Assembly: GCF_023100845.1 (NCBI RefSeq)
Contig: NZ_CP095864.1
Coordinates: 620,001-684,000, forward strand
Direction: 5' to 3'
Source of the DNA: Gordonia sp. PP30
GTDB lineage: Bacteria; Actinomycetota; Actinomycetes; Mycobacteriales; Mycobacteriaceae
DNA length: 64,000 nucleotides
The position numbers and the translations under genes are program-made. Every line of letters begins with the position of its first letter. The first letter of the stretch is position 1. This document shows, in pieces, positions 34,289-44,267 of this stretch. The notes below the pieces were generated by a model that saw nothing but the letters and a program-made list of their open reading frames with translations, did no database searches and was not told the origin of the DNA.

Positions 34289-35562
34289 CGGGTGGTCTCC
34301 TCGGAGTCGATGGGGGTCGGGGTGCGGTCGGGATCGCACGGGTCGTGGTGGTCGTCGCCGAAGGGTGATTCCAGGGCGGCGAGGTAGTCGCTGCCCCGGG
34401 CGAGCTCGTCGTCGGTGACGAGGGCACCGGTGAGCGCGCGCTCGATCTCGGCGGCGTCGGCGCGGTGGGTCACGGCGACGATCGACGAGTGCCGATCGCC
34501 GTGCCGGGCGTCCCACCGGAGGGCGGCCATCGCCCGTACCTGAGGCGCGATGTCGTCGAGCTCGGTCTCGTCCCGCGCCGCCAGCCAGCGGCCGGCCTTG
34601 GCGATGCCGAGGGACTCGCCCGCGCTCTCCAGCCAGAGGACGTCGTCGTTGCTCGACGTGAGCCAGACGCGGCCGCGGGAACAGATCACGCCGTCGAGCA
34701 GCACGTCGAGAGCGTCGTGCAGGCGCCCGGGATGGAACGGGCGGGCGGCCTCGAAGACGACGATCTCGATCCCGCAGTCCGCGTCGAGCGGTGGGCAGCC
34801 GTCGAGCAGTGGGTCGAAGATGGTCGAGACGCGGCCCCGCCGGGATTCCGGCCGGACGGCGGCGAGCGAGATCAGCATGTCCGCGATGCCGAAGGCGCCG
34901 CCGTGGGCGACCGGATGCTGGATCGCGGCGGGGTTGATCCGGCGCAGCGCGGCGGAGAGCCGCGCCTCCTCGTAGTGATCGGGCGACGGGGCTCCGGTGA
35001 TCACCAGCACGTCGCCGAACCGCACCTGGGCGATCGCGATCTGGGCGAGGGTGCGCTCGTCCTCGACCTCGGAGATCCCGGCCTCGCAGACGGTGAGGTC
35101 GCCGGTCGCGTCGTTCAGCCAGCTGTCCGCGGCGACCGCGGTGACGCAGCTGATCACCTCGACGTCGTCGCCGGCCGTGCCCTCGGGAAGGTCTTCGGAC
35201 TCGACCAGCGTGTGCGCGATCTCGTCGACCACCGGCTCGGGTTCGAACGCCGGGTCGAGCACGACGACGATCCGCTCGACACCGGGCGTCCGGTGCAGGG
35301 TGCGCAGCATCGGCAGCAGGTCGTGCCGGAGGGTGCAGGTGGCGCAGCCGTGTTCCAGCTGGACGCCCTCGATGGCGAACAGGTCGGCGTCGCCGATCAC
35401 GTTGCGGGTCTGCCGGACCACGTAGCCGAGGGGCAAGGCGCGCAGGTCGTGCGAGATGAGCGCGGTGCCGGAGACGGCGAGGGTGTTGGCGATGCGGGCG
35501 GTGGCCTCGCGGTTCAGGCCGGTGACCAGGGTGACCGGGGTCTTGCCGGATGCGGTGGGCAC
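34285..35562 (-). CDS. CobW-family protein, Mrf-like (zinc-starvation ribosome factor)
   Basis: A 425-residue CobW/COG0523-type protein in operon with rpmE2 and opposite four cysteine-poor ribosomal genes, the same arrangement as mycobacterial Mrf, which recruits a hibernation factor to such ribosomes. It keeps [10 protein letters not shown] (the CxxC zinc site region) and CobW_C features, but the usual P-loop GxxGxGKT is replaced by [10 protein letters not shown], so GTP hydrolysis is doubtful. I chose GTG 35562 because AAGGAGG lies five bases upstream; an ATG at 35592 would overlap a Zur-like box. Confidence 0.8.
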   Translation of the reverse strand: MPTASGKTPVTLVTGLNREATARIANTLAVSGTALISHDLRALPLGYVVRQTRNVIGDADLFAIEGVQLEHGCATCTLRHDLLPMLRTLHRTPGVERIVVVLDPAFEPEPVVDEIAHTLVESEDLPEGTAGDDVEVISCVTAVAADSWLNDATGDLTVCEAGISEVEDERTLAQIAIAQVRFGDVLVITGAPSPDHYEEARLSAALRRINPAAIQHPVAHGGAFGIADMLISLAAVRPESRRGRVSTIFDPLLDGCPPLDADCGIEIVVFEAARPFHPGRLHDALDVLLDGVICSRGRVWLTSSNDDVLWLESAGESLGIAKAGRWLAARDETELDDIAPQVRAMAALRWDARHGDRHSSIVAVTHRADAAEIERALTGALVTDDELARGSDYLAALESPFGDDHHDPCDPDRTPTPIDSEETTR

Positions 35563-35576
35563 ACGTGCCTCCTTGT

Positions 35577-35591
35577 TGGTAACGATTGCCA
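35577..35591 (-). promoter_or_regulatory. Zur-like box for the Mrf-like/rpmE2 operon
   Basis: Read on the - strand, TGGCAATCGTTACCA is an imperfect palindrome, twelve of fifteen bases identical to the box at 35630. It lies 15 bases upstream of the GTG start of the Mrf-like gene. Confidence 0.65.
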
Positions 35592-35629
35592 TCTTGTTGA
35601 GACGTACGGTACCGTCGCCTCCGTCTTAA

Positions 35630-35644
35630 TGCCAATCGCTATCA
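35630..35644 (+). promoter_or_regulatory. Zur-like box for the rpmB2 operon
   Basis: TGCCAATCGCTATCA, an imperfect palindrome, 14 bases before the rpmB2 ATG. Its similarity to the box at 35577 and its location before zinc-independent ribosomal genes suggest the zinc repressor Zur. Confidence 0.65.
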
Positions 35645-35657
35645 ATAAGGAGGAATG

Positions 35658-35894
35658 ATGTCCGCTCGCTGCCAAGTGACCGGCAAGGTTCCCGGCTTCG
35701 GCAAGCAGGTCTCCCATTCGCACCGCCGCACCAACCGGCAGTGGCGGCCGAACCTGCAGCGCCGCCACTACTGGGTGCCCAGTGAGGGCCGCCGGGTGAC
35801 CCTGCGGGTCTCGACCGACGGGATCAAGATCATCGACCGCGACGGAATCGACGCGGTGATCGCACGACTGCGCGCCGCGGGAGAGAAGGTCTGA
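35658..35894 (+). CDS. rpmB2: 50S ribosomal protein L28, low-cysteine type
   Basis: A 78-residue L28 with [21 protein letters not shown] near the start. Only one Cys is left, so the CxxC zinc knuckles of the canonical copy are gone. AAGGAGG ends four bases before the ATG at 35658; an adjacent ATG at 35655 is too close. First gene of a four-gene operon under the Zur-like box. Confidence 0.93.
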   Translation: MSARCQVTGKVPGFGKQVSHSHRRTNRQWRPNLQRRHYWVPSEGRRVTLRVSTDGIKIIDRDGIDAVIARLRAAGEKV

Positions 35895-36064
35895 TGGCCG
35901 GCAAGGGCACCGATGTGCGGCCGATCGTGAAACTGAAATCGACCGCCGGAACCGGATACACGTACGTGACGCGCAAGAACCGGCGCAACGATCCGGACCG
36001 CATGACGCTGCGGAAATACGACCCGATCGTGCGCAAGCACGTCGAGTTCCGCGAAGAACGCTGA
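35894..36064 (+). CDS. rpmG2: 50S ribosomal protein L33, cysteine-free
   Basis: A 56-residue L33: [20 protein letters not shown] and [19 protein letters not shown]. No Cys, the zinc-independent form. Its ATG overlaps the TGA of rpmB2 by one base. Confidence 0.95.
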   Translation: MAGKGTDVRPIVKLKSTAGTGYTYVTRKNRRNDPDRMTLRKYDPIVRKHVEFREER

Positions 36065-36074
36065 GGAAGAAGGC

Positions 36075-36380
36075 ATGGCCAAGAAATCGAAGATCGTCGC
36101 CGACGCGCGACGGCGCGAGACCGTCGCGCGCTACGCGGAACGACGCCGCGAACTGAAGAAGATCATCGTCGACCCGGCGCGCTCGGTCGCCGAGCGCGAT
36201 GCGGCACAGCGAGAGCTGGCGCGGCAGCCGCGGGATGCCAGCCCGGTGCGGCTGCGCAATCGCGATGCCGTCGACGGCCGCCCGCGCGGCTACCTGCGAA
36301 AGGCGGGCGTCTCGCGAATCCGGTTCCGGGAGATGGCGCACCGCGGCGAACTGCCCGGCATCTCGAAAGCGAGCTGGTGA
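36075..36380 (+). CDS. rpsN2: 30S ribosomal protein S14, zinc-independent long form
   Basis: A 101-residue S14 of the long type without the CxxC zinc site: [20 protein letters not shown] at the start and [19 protein letters not shown] at the end. It follows rpmG2 after ten bases with GAGGAAG before its ATG. Confidence 0.95.
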   Translation: MAKKSKIVADARRRETVARYAERRRELKKIIVDPARSVAERDAAQRELARQPRDASPVRLRNRDAVDGRPRGYLRKAGVSRIRFREMAHRGELPGISKASW

Positions 36381-36619
36381 TGGCGCGGCGCAAACCGGCG
36401 GGGAGCAAGTCGGCCGCGCGCAAGCGGCCCCCGAAGAAGGCCGATCCCGCGCTGGTCTTCGACTACAAGGACACCGCCTCGCTGCGGCGATTCCTCAGCG
36501 ATAAGGGCCGCATCCGATCCCGGCAGGTCACCGGCCTGTCGCCGCAGCAGCAGCGGCAGCTGGCGACCGCGGTGCGCAACGCGCGGGAGATGGCGCTGCT
36601 GCCGTATGGGCCGTCGTAG
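36380..36619 (+). CDS. rpsR2: 30S ribosomal protein S18, alternative copy
   Basis: A 79-residue S18: [20 protein letters not shown] and [20 protein letters not shown], ending LPYGPS. No Cys. Its ATG overlaps the TGA of rpsN2 by one base. Last gene of the operon; a long hairpin follows. Confidence 0.93.
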   Translation: MARRKPAGSKSAARKRPPKKADPALVFDYKDTASLRRFLSDKGRIRSRQVTGLSPQQQRQLATAVRNAREMALLPYGPS

Positions 36620-36650
36620 CGCGCGGATCCGCGGCAAGCGGCAACAGTTC

Positions 36651-36720
36651 CGCGGCAGTCGTGCACGTCCGAGTCGGTCGCGATCGACTCGGATGTGTGC
36701 GGCTGCCGCGTTCGTCGTGA
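36651..36720. terminator. Long bidirectional hairpin
   Basis: CGCGGCAG (36651-36658) with CTGCCGCG (36713-36720), and inside TCCGAGTCG (36668-36676) with CGACTCGGA (36685-36693). It lies between convergent rpsR2 and fadE27. Confidence 0.75.
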
Positions 36721-36762
36721 TCGCCGATGGCGCAGGACGTGGCGCGAGACGGCGTCGCACGG

Positions 36763-37857
36763 CTACTCGAGTGCGCCGGTGCCGATCAGACCGCCCAGTT
36801 CGTCGAGGACCGCGGGGGCGGTGCCCAGGGTGAACTCGTTCTGCTTGGCGCGCAGGAAGTAGCGGTGGGCCGGATACGAGGTGTCCAGCCCGACGCCGCC
36901 GTGCACGTGCACCGCGGTGTGGGCCACCCGGTGTCCGGCGTCGTCGGCCCAGAACTTGGCGGTCAGGGTCGCGGCGGTGATCTCGGCGGCGCCGGCGTCC
37001 GCCTCGGGGGAGAGCAGCCACGCGGCCTGCGCCGTGGTCAGGGCGAGTCCCTGCACGTCGATGTACGCGTCGGCCAGACGCTGGGCGACGGCCTGGAACG
37101 ACCCGATCGGCCGCCCGAACTGTTCGCGTTCGCGGGCATAGGCCGCCGTCGCGTCGAGGGCCGCGGCCAGCACGCCGGCCTGCTCGGCGCACACGGCCAG
37201 CCGGAGCAGGTCGGACAGCCGCGTGACCGTCGCCACTCCGCCGGTCAGCACCTCGGCGCCGGACACGACGACGCCGTCGAACTCGACCGTGTAGACGGGG
37301 ACCAGGCCGGTGGCGGGGGCGGTGGTCACCGTGACCCCGGGGGCGCCGGTGCGCACGACCGCCACCACCGGACCGTCGTCGCCGGTGGCGCTGACCAGCA
37401 GCGCATCCGCCGCCCCGGCGTAGGGGACGTTGACCTTCGCGCCGGTGAGCCGGCCGTCGGTCAGGCGGGTCCGCGGTTCCGGTGCGGGCCGGGCCAGATC
37501 CTCCTCGACGGCGGCGCTCAGCACCGTCGATCCGGTGTACGCGGGTGCCACCAGCTCGTCGGTCAGTGACGCCGACCCGTACGCGCGCACCAGCGGCAGC
37601 GCGGCCACTGCGTGCGGCCCGAACGGGACCCGCGCGAGACGGCGGCCCAGGGCCGTCGCGACCGCGGTGGTCTCTTGCGGCCCGAACGACACGTCGCCCA
37701 GCAGGCCGGCGCCGCCCAGCTCGCGCCACAGCCGCGCGTCGATCGGGGCGGCGGCGCTCTCCAATTCCGCGACGCGCTCGGGGGTGCTGATCGCCGCGGC
37801 GATCTCGCCGGCCAGGGCGCCGAGTTCGGCGGCGGCCTCGGTGGGGGTGAAGTCCAT
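36763..37857 (-). CDS. fadE27: FadE27, acyl-CoA dehydrogenase subunit (ChsE5)
   Basis: A 364-residue acyl-CoA-dehydrogenase-like protein matching FadE27 (Rv3505). The N-terminal domain is short, and the FAD-domain segment REREQFGRPIGSFQAVAQRLAD is clear; HVHGGVGLDTSYPAHRYFLR is near the C-terminus. In M. tuberculosis FadE26 and FadE27 form a hetero-tetramer that dehydrogenates the steroid C27 acyl-CoA. ATG has GCAGGAG upstream. It follows fadE26 by 26 bases. Confidence 0.9.
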   Translation of the reverse strand: MDFTPTEAAAELGALAGEIAAAISTPERVAELESAAAPIDARLWRELGGAGLLGDVSFGPQETTAVATALGRRLARVPFGPHAVAALPLVRAYGSASLTDELVAPAYTGSTVLSAAVEEDLARPAPEPRTRLTDGRLTGAKVNVPYAGAADALLVSATGDDGPVVAVVRTGAPGVTVTTAPATGLVPVYTVEFDGVVVSGAEVLTGGVATVTRLSDLLRLAVCAEQAGVLAAALDATAAYAREREQFGRPIGSFQAVAQRLADAYIDVQGLALTTAQAAWLLSPEADAGAAEITAATLTAKFWADDAGHRVAHTAVHVHGGVGLDTSYPAHRYFLRAKQNEFTLGTAPAVLDELGGLIGTGALE

Positions 37858-37883
37858 GGGATCTCTCCTGCCTGCGGGGATGG

Positions 37884-39053
<1,170 letters not shown>

Positions 39054-39078
39054 CTACGCTCTCCTGCTTGGCTAGTTC

Positions 39079-39092
39079 TGAAACACGTTCTA
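39079..39092 (+). promoter_or_regulatory. KstR operator between fadE26 and fdxD
   Basis: TGAAACACGTTCTA, an exact TnnAACnnGTTnnA match in the 92-bp gap between divergent fadE26 and fdxD. It can repress both. Confidence 0.88.
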
Positions 39093-39145
39093 ACGTGTAA
39101 TCATCGGTCCGTCAACATCCGGCCGATCGAGGAGATGAGGAACTG

Positions 39146-39334
39146 ATGCGCGTCACGTGCGATTTCGACCTGTGCGAGTCCAATGCCGTCTGCGTCGGCA
39201 TGGCCCCGGACGTCTTCGAGCTCGACGACAATGACTACCTGGTGATTCTGGAGGACGAGGTGCCGCCGGAGCGCGAGGAGGAGTTGCGTCAGGTGGTGGC
39301 GAGCTGTCCGCGCTCGGCGCTGAGTCTGGGGTGA
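39146..39334 (+). CDS. fdxD: FdxD, 3Fe-4S type ferredoxin
   Basis: A 62-residue ferredoxin: CDFDLCESNAVCVGMAPDVFEL then VVASCPRSAL. Cys at 5, 10, 16 and 54 include the three ligands expected for a [3Fe-4S] cluster. It is the homolog of FdxD (Rv3503c) and a likely electron donor to a steroid oxygenase such as CYP125; the pairing is inferred. Start ATG has GAGGA upstream. Confidence 0.92.
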   Translation: MRVTCDFDLCESNAVCVGMAPDVFELDDNDYLVILEDEVPPEREEELRQVVASCPRSALSLG

Positions 39335-39384
39335 GCGACGGTCGTCGGTGACGCCCGATTCGCCCGAACGACGGGGTCATGTGT

Positions 39385-39398
39385 TAGAACAGGTTCTA
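39385..39398 (+). promoter_or_regulatory. KstR operator before hsd4A and the mce4 operon
   Basis: TAGAACAGGTTCTA, identical to the site at 28262. It lies 22 bases before the hsd4A ATG and likely controls hsd4A together with the downstream mce4 genes. Confidence 0.9.
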
Positions 39399-39420
39399 CT
39401 TACCTCGAAGGGGAGTCTGC

Positions 39421-40305
39421 ATGAGTGAGCCGCTGAGCGGTCGTATCGCCGTCGTCACCGGAGCCGGTGCCGGCCTCGGCCGGGCCGAGGCCCTGGGCCT
39501 GGCCGCCGATGGCGCCACCGTGATCGTCAACGACCTGGCCGCCGCCCTCGAGGCGAGCGACGTGGTCGACGAGATCGCCGCCGCCGGCGGCCGCGCGGTC
39601 CCGGTGACCGGCGACATCGCTGACGCGGCCACCGCCGCGGAGATCATGCGGGTGGCGACCGAGGAACTCGGCGGCCTGCACATCGTCGTCAGCAATGCGG
39701 GCATCACTCGCGACGCGATGCTGTTCAACATGACCGACGACCAGTGGGATGCGGTGGTGCGCGTCCACCTGCGCGGCCACTTCCTGCTCAACCGGAACGC
39801 CGCCGCGTATTGGCGGGCGCAGTCCAAGCAGGCCGGCGGCCCGGTCTACGGGCGCCTGATCAACACCGCCTCGGAGGCGGGACTGCTGGGTCCGGCCGGT
39901 CAGGCCAACTACGGTGCGGCGAAGGCCGGGATCACCGCGCTGACCCTGTCGGCGTCCCGGGCGCTCGCGAACTACGGGATCACCGCGAATGCGATCTGCC
40001 CGCGCGCCCGGACCGCGATGACCGCGCAGGTCTTCGGCGAGGCGCCGGCCGGTCGGGTGGATCCGCTGTCTCCCGACCACGTGGTGACCCTGGTCCGCTA
40101 CCTCGCCGGGCCGGCCGCGGGGCAGGTGAGCGGGCAGGTCTTCGTCGTCTACGGCCCGACCGTGATGCTCATGGCGGCGCCCACGATCCGGGAGACCTTC
40201 ACCGCCGACGGCGACGAATGGGACCCCGCGGCGCTGAGTGACCGGCTGTCGTCGTTCTTCGAACACGCTGACAGTGCGACATTTTCCGCGCAAAATCTCA
40301 TTTGA
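39421..40305 (+). CDS. hsd4A: Hsd4A, 17-beta-hydroxysteroid/3-hydroxyacyl-CoA dehydrogenase
   Basis: A 294-residue SDR: TGAGAGLGRAEALGL (cofactor loop), VSNAGITRDAML, NTASEAGLLG and YGAAKAG. It matches Hsd4A (Rv3502c), which oxidises 3-hydroxyacyl-CoA of the steroid side chain. Its product would feed FadA5. GGGGAG lies seven bases before the ATG. It is 77 bases before yrbE4A, and no terminator separates them. Confidence 0.92.
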   Translation: MSEPLSGRIAVVTGAGAGLGRAEALGLAADGATVIVNDLAAALEASDVVDEIAAAGGRAVPVTGDIADAATAAEIMRVATEELGGLHIVVSNAGITRDAMLFNMTDDQWDAVVRVHLRGHFLLNRNAAAYWRAQSKQAGGPVYGRLINTASEAGLLGPAGQANYGAAKAGITALTLSASRALANYGITANAICPRARTAMTAQVFGEAPAGRVDPLSPDHVVTLVRYLAGPAAGQVSGQVFVVYGPTVMLMAAPTIRETFTADGDEWDPAALSDRLSSFFEHADSATFSAQNLI

Positions 40306-40382
40306 TTCTCAGGACCTCGCGGATCACGAGCCGCGAACAGGCGCGTGATAGGTTCACGTCCACGCAGGCACAAGGAGGGGAC

Positions 40383-41147
40383 TTGCCGAACCGGCTTGCT
40401 GCCCCGATGGCCGGGGTGGGGGACTTCGTAGCACTCGCGGTCGAGACATCCCGTGAACTGTTCCGCCGGCCGTTCCAGGCGCGGGAAACCGTCGAACAGT
40501 CGTGGGCGATCGCCCGCGTCTCGCTGGTACCCACCCTCCTCGTGGCGATCCCCTTCACCGTGCTGGTGAGCTTCACCCTCAACATCCTGCTGCGGGAGAT
40601 CGGCGCGCAAGACCTCTCCGGTGCCGGTGCGGCGCTGGGCACCATCACCCAGATCGGTCCCATCGTCACGGTGCTGATCGTCGCCGGTGCCGGCGCGACG
40701 GCGATCTGCGCTGACCTGGGCGCCCGCACCATCCGCGAAGAGATCGACGCCATGCGGGTGCTCGGCATCAATCCGATCCACCGGCTGGTGGTGCCCCGCG
40801 TGATCGCATCGACCGGGGTGGCGCTGCTGCTCAACAGCCTGGTCTGCACGATCGGCATCGCGGGCGGCTTCGTCTTCTCCGTCTATCTGCAAGACGTGAA
40901 TCCGGGCGCGTTCATCGCCAACCTGACCCTGCTCACCGGCCTGCCGGAACTGATCATCTCGATGGTGAAGGCGGCCCTCTTTGGACTGTTCGCCGGACTC
41001 GTCGCCTGTTATCGCGGGCTGCACGTCAAGGGCGGCGCCAAGGGTGTCGGCGACGCGGTGAACGAGACCGTCGTGTACTCCTTCATGGCGCTGTTCGTGG
41101 TGAACGTGGTGGTCACCGCGGTCGGCCTGAGAGCGACGATGAACTGA
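40383..41147 (+). CDS. yrbE4A: YrbE4A, permease subunit of the Mce4 sterol importer
   Basis: A 254-residue membrane protein of the MlaE/YrbE family with about six helices. VSLVPTLLVAIPFTVLV, ICADLGARTIREEIDAMRVLGINPI (the conserved EExDAxxxxGI cytoplasmic loop, shown in part) and GCYRGL-like ACYRGLHVKGG are diagnostic. Start TTG 40383 has AAGGAGG four bases upstream and gives exactly the length of the Mtb protein. It pairs with YrbE4B in the inner membrane; the ATPase MceG is encoded elsewhere. Confidence 0.92.
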   Translation: MPNRLAAPMAGVGDFVALAVETSRELFRRPFQARETVEQSWAIARVSLVPTLLVAIPFTVLVSFTLNILLREIGAQDLSGAGAALGTITQIGPIVTVLIVAGAGATAICADLGARTIREEIDAMRVLGINPIHRLVVPRVIASTGVALLLNSLVCTIGIAGGFVFSVYLQDVNPGAFIANLTLLTGLPELIISMVKAALFGLFAGLVACYRGLHVKGGAKGVGDAVNETVVYSFMALFVVNVVVTAVGLRATMN

Positions 41148-41148
41148 C

Positions 41149-42000
41149 ATGGTGATTCCCGAGGCAACCAGATTCCTGACCGCCCGCGTCGCGCTGAAGC
41201 GGGCCGGCGAGGACTGGAACAAGATCGGCGACCAGGCCCTCTTCTACTGGGACTCGATCATCTCGATCCCGCGTGCGCTGCGGCTGTATAAGAAGGAGAC
41301 GCTGCGGCTGATCGCGGAGATCTCCATGGGCACCGGCGCGCTGGCGATGATCGGCGGCACCGTGGTCGTGGTCGGCTTCCTGACGCTCTTCACCGGCGGC
41401 ACCATCGCCGTCCAGGGTTACAGTTCCCTCGCGAACATCGGCGTCGAGGCCCTGACCGGCTTCTTCTCCGCCTTCATCAACGTGCGCATCGCGGTTCCGG
41501 TGATCGCAGGCATCGCCCTGGCCGCGACCATCGGCGCCGGCGCGACGGCGCAGCTGGGTTCGATGCGGGTGAGTGAGGAGATCGACGCGCTCGAGGTGAT
41601 GGCTATCGCCTCGGTACCCTTCCTGGTCAGCACGCGCATCGTCGCCGGGATGATCGCGATCATCCCGCTGTATTCGCTCGCCGCGCTCGCGTCGTTCCTG
41701 GCCAGCCGGTTCGCGACGGTGGTCCTGTACGGGCAGTCGTCCGGCGTCTACGACCACTACTTCTCCACCTTTCTGATCCCGTCCGACATCCTGTGGTCGT
41801 TCGTCCAGGCCATCTGCATGGCCATCGCGGTGATGCTGATCCACACCTACTACGGTTTCAACGCCTCCGGAGGTCCGGTGGGCGTGGGGGTGGCGGTCGG
41901 CAACGCGGTGCGTGCCTCGCTGGTCGTGGTGGTCGTGATCACCCTGCTGACCTCGCTCGCGATCTACGGCACCGACGGCAACTTCAACCTGGCGGGCTGA
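41149..42000 (+). CDS. yrbE4B: YrbE4B, permease subunit of the Mce4 sterol importer
   Basis: A 283-residue MlaE/YrbE-family protein. GSMRVSEEIDALEVMAI is the conserved cytoplasmic loop, and YYGFNASGGPVGVGVAVGNA the C-terminal signature. One base separates it from yrbE4A, so they are co-translated. It forms the heteromeric permease with YrbE4A. Confidence 0.93.
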   Translation: MVIPEATRFLTARVALKRAGEDWNKIGDQALFYWDSIISIPRALRLYKKETLRLIAEISMGTGALAMIGGTVVVVGFLTLFTGGTIAVQGYSSLANIGVEALTGFFSAFINVRIAVPVIAGIALAATIGAGATAQLGSMRVSEEIDALEVMAIASVPFLVSTRIVAGMIAIIPLYSLAALASFLASRFATVVLYGQSSGVYDHYFSTFLIPSDILWSFVQAICMAIAVMLIHTYYGFNASGGPVGVGVAVGNAVRASLVVVVVITLLTSLAIYGTDGNFNLAG

Positions 42001-42004
42001 GCGG

Positions 42005-43177
42005 ATGCACACACGTCGCTCGGACCGCGTCCGCAAGCTCGCCGCCGTCATCCTGGTCGGCGGGCTGGCCGCGATCATCGCCCTGGCCGCCGGACAGTTC
42101 CTCGGCTGGTTCACCAGCACGCAGACGGTCACGCTGTACGCCCCGCGCGCCGGACTGGTGATGAATCCGGCCGCCAAGGTGAAACTGCGCGGCGTCGAGG
42201 TCGGCCGGGTGGCCACCGTGAACAACGACGGCAACCGGGCCCGGCTCACCCTCGACATGGACAGCTCGCAGCTGCACCTGGTCCCGGCGAACGTGACGGC
42301 CGACATCAAGTCGAACACCATCTTCGGTGCCAAGGACGTCAACCTGGTGATCCCGGACTCGGGTGGTAAGGGCCGGCTCCGCGGCGGCGACGTGATCGCC
42401 GCCGACCACGTCGTCGTCGAACTGAACACGCTGTACCAGCAGCTGGTGAACGTGCTGGCACAGATCGAGCCCGACAAGATCAACGTCACCATGGGGGCGA
42501 TCGACGGTGCCCTGTCCGGTAAGGGCGAGCAGCTCGGCGTCGCCCTGCAGGAGCTCACCGACGTCCTCGGCAAGACCAACAAGCACCTGCCCGAGCTGAA
42601 CGACCTCATCGAGCAGACCGCAGGCTTCACCGGCGTGTACGCCGACGCGGCGCCGGACCTGCTGCGCACCGTCGACAACGCGACGGTCCTCGGCAACATC
42701 CTGGTGGACAACACGGCCAACCTCGACGCCCTGCTGATCAACGTGACCGGCATGGCGAACACCGCGAACGGGGTGCTCACCACGTCCAAGAAGGACCTGA
42801 TGGCCACCCTCACCGACCTCAACCCGCTGATGACGCTGCTGGGCAGGCAGGCCCCCGGCCTGCGGTGCTTCATCATCGGATCGTCGAACGCGGTCGACGT
42901 CGCCACACCGCTGCTCGGCGGGAAGAACGGCATGCTGCTGCTCGACGCCGGCCTGATCCCCGGGCAGGACCCGTACCGCTGGCCGCAGGACCTCCCCGAG
43001 GTGCACGGCGACGGCCCGCCCACCTGCCAGGGCGGCCTGAGCGACATCACCACGAAAGAGCACGTGCCGTTCTACGTGAGCGACAACGCCCCGCAGCCCT
43101 ACCAGCCGCGGACCACGCCGAAGGTGCAGCCGTTCAAGCTGTTCAACCTGCTGTTCGGAGGGCCGGCAGTTGGCTGA
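42005..43177 (+). CDS. mce4A: Mce4A, substrate-binding subunit
   Basis: A 390-residue MCE protein. One N-terminal membrane anchor (about residues 12-36), the MlaD/MCE domain (about 40-118, with VKLRGVEVGRVATV), then a long helical region that builds the periplasmic tunnel with Mce4B-F. Homolog of Rv3499c, part of the cholesterol importer. ATG follows the yrbE4B stop by four bases. Confidence 0.92.
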   Translation: MHTRRSDRVRKLAAVILVGGLAAIIALAAGQFLGWFTSTQTVTLYAPRAGLVMNPAAKVKLRGVEVGRVATVNNDGNRARLTLDMDSSQLHLVPANVTADIKSNTIFGAKDVNLVIPDSGGKGRLRGGDVIAADHVVVELNTLYQQLVNVLAQIEPDKINVTMGAIDGALSGKGEQLGVALQELTDVLGKTNKHLPELNDLIEQTAGFTGVYADAAPDLLRTVDNATVLGNILVDNTANLDALLINVTGMANTANGVLTTSKKDLMATLTDLNPLMTLLGRQAPGLRCFIIGSSNAVDVATPLLGGKNGMLLLDAGLIPGQDPYRWPQDLPEVHGDGPPTCQGGLSDITTKEHVPFYVSDNAPQPYQPRTTPKVQPFKLFNLLFGGPAVG

Positions 43178-44267
43178 CGGAGAACTCGTGACGAGCGGCG
43201 AGAAGCACATCGACAAGCGGGCCCGCGCCTTCCGGGCGACGGTCATCAAGCTCACCACCTTCGTGGTGGTGATGGTGCTGGTCATGGCCGGCCTGGTGAT
43301 GGTGTTCAGCCGCTACCAGCCCGGCAGCACCGACAGCTACACGGCGCTGTTCACCAGCGCCTCGCAGATCAAGCCCGGCAGCGACGTGCAGATCGCCGGC
43401 GTCGACGTCGGCGTGGTGAACAAGATCCAGGTGACCCGCGGGAACGACGCGAAGGTCAGCTTCTCGGTCAACTCCGACTACAAGCTGCCGACCACCGTGC
43501 GTGCGCTGATCCGGTACCAGAACCTCACCGGCGACCGGTACCTGGAACTGCAGCCCGGGACCGCCGCGCCGGGTGAGTACCTCAAGTCCGGGGCGCAGAT
43601 CCCGATCGATCAGACCGAGCCCGCGCTCGACCTGGACAATCTGCTCGGCGGTTTCAAGCCGCTGTTCCGCACGCTCAACGGCGAGCAGGTGAACCAGCTG
43701 TCGGCGGCGCTGATCGCGGTGTTCCAGGGCCAGGGCCCGGCGCTGCAGCAACTGCTGGCGGCCACCGATTCGTTCACCAACACCCTCGCCGACCGGGACA
43801 AGCTGATCGGCTCGGTGATCGACAACCTGAACACCACGCTCGGCATCCTCGAAGCCGATCACCGGGGGCTGGACCAGAGCGTCGACCGGCTCCAGCAGCT
43901 GATCACCGGGCTCTCCGGCGACCGCGACGTGATCGGGAACTTCCTCAGCCAGGCCGCGGACGCGTCGACCGACATGGGTGACCTGCTGGCCGTGACCCGG
44001 CCGGACATCAAGGGCTCGCTGACCTCGCTCGGCCAGATCTCCGACAACGCCCTGGCCGCCGAGCCGTTCCTGAGGAATCTGCTGGCCAAACTGCCCGGCG
44101 ACTTCAAGACCCTCTCCAATCTCGGCAGCTACGGCGCCTGGCTGCAGATCTACTTCTGCCGCATCCGGCTGCTGCTGCCCGGTCCGGGCGACACCCAGTA
44201 CTTCTTCACCGCGATCGACGCGATGGGCGACAAGACCAAAGACGGGGGGAGGTGCTCGACCCGATGA
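43170..44267 (+). CDS. mce4B: Mce4B, substrate-binding subunit
   Basis: A 365-residue MCE protein: anchor at about 27-47 (FVVVMVLVMAGLVMVFS), MCE domain with SDVQIAGVDVGVVNKIQV, then helices (VDRLQQLITGL, FLSQAADASTDMGDLL). The TTG start overlaps mce4A by eight bases, with GGAGG about nine bases upstream. Part of the Mce4 hexameric assembly. Confidence 0.92.
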   Translation: MADGELVTSGEKHIDKRARAFRATVIKLTTFVVVMVLVMAGLVMVFSRYQPGSTDSYTALFTSASQIKPGSDVQIAGVDVGVVNKIQVTRGNDAKVSFSVNSDYKLPTTVRALIRYQNLTGDRYLELQPGTAAPGEYLKSGAQIPIDQTEPALDLDNLLGGFKPLFRTLNGEQVNQLSAALIAVFQGQGPALQQLLAATDSFTNTLADRDKLIGSVIDNLNTTLGILEADHRGLDQSVDRLQQLITGLSGDRDVIGNFLSQAADASTDMGDLLAVTRPDIKGSLTSLGQISDNALAAEPFLRNLLAKLPGDFKTLSNLGSYGAWLQIYFCRIRLLLPGPGDTQYFFTAIDAMGDKTKDGGRCSTR

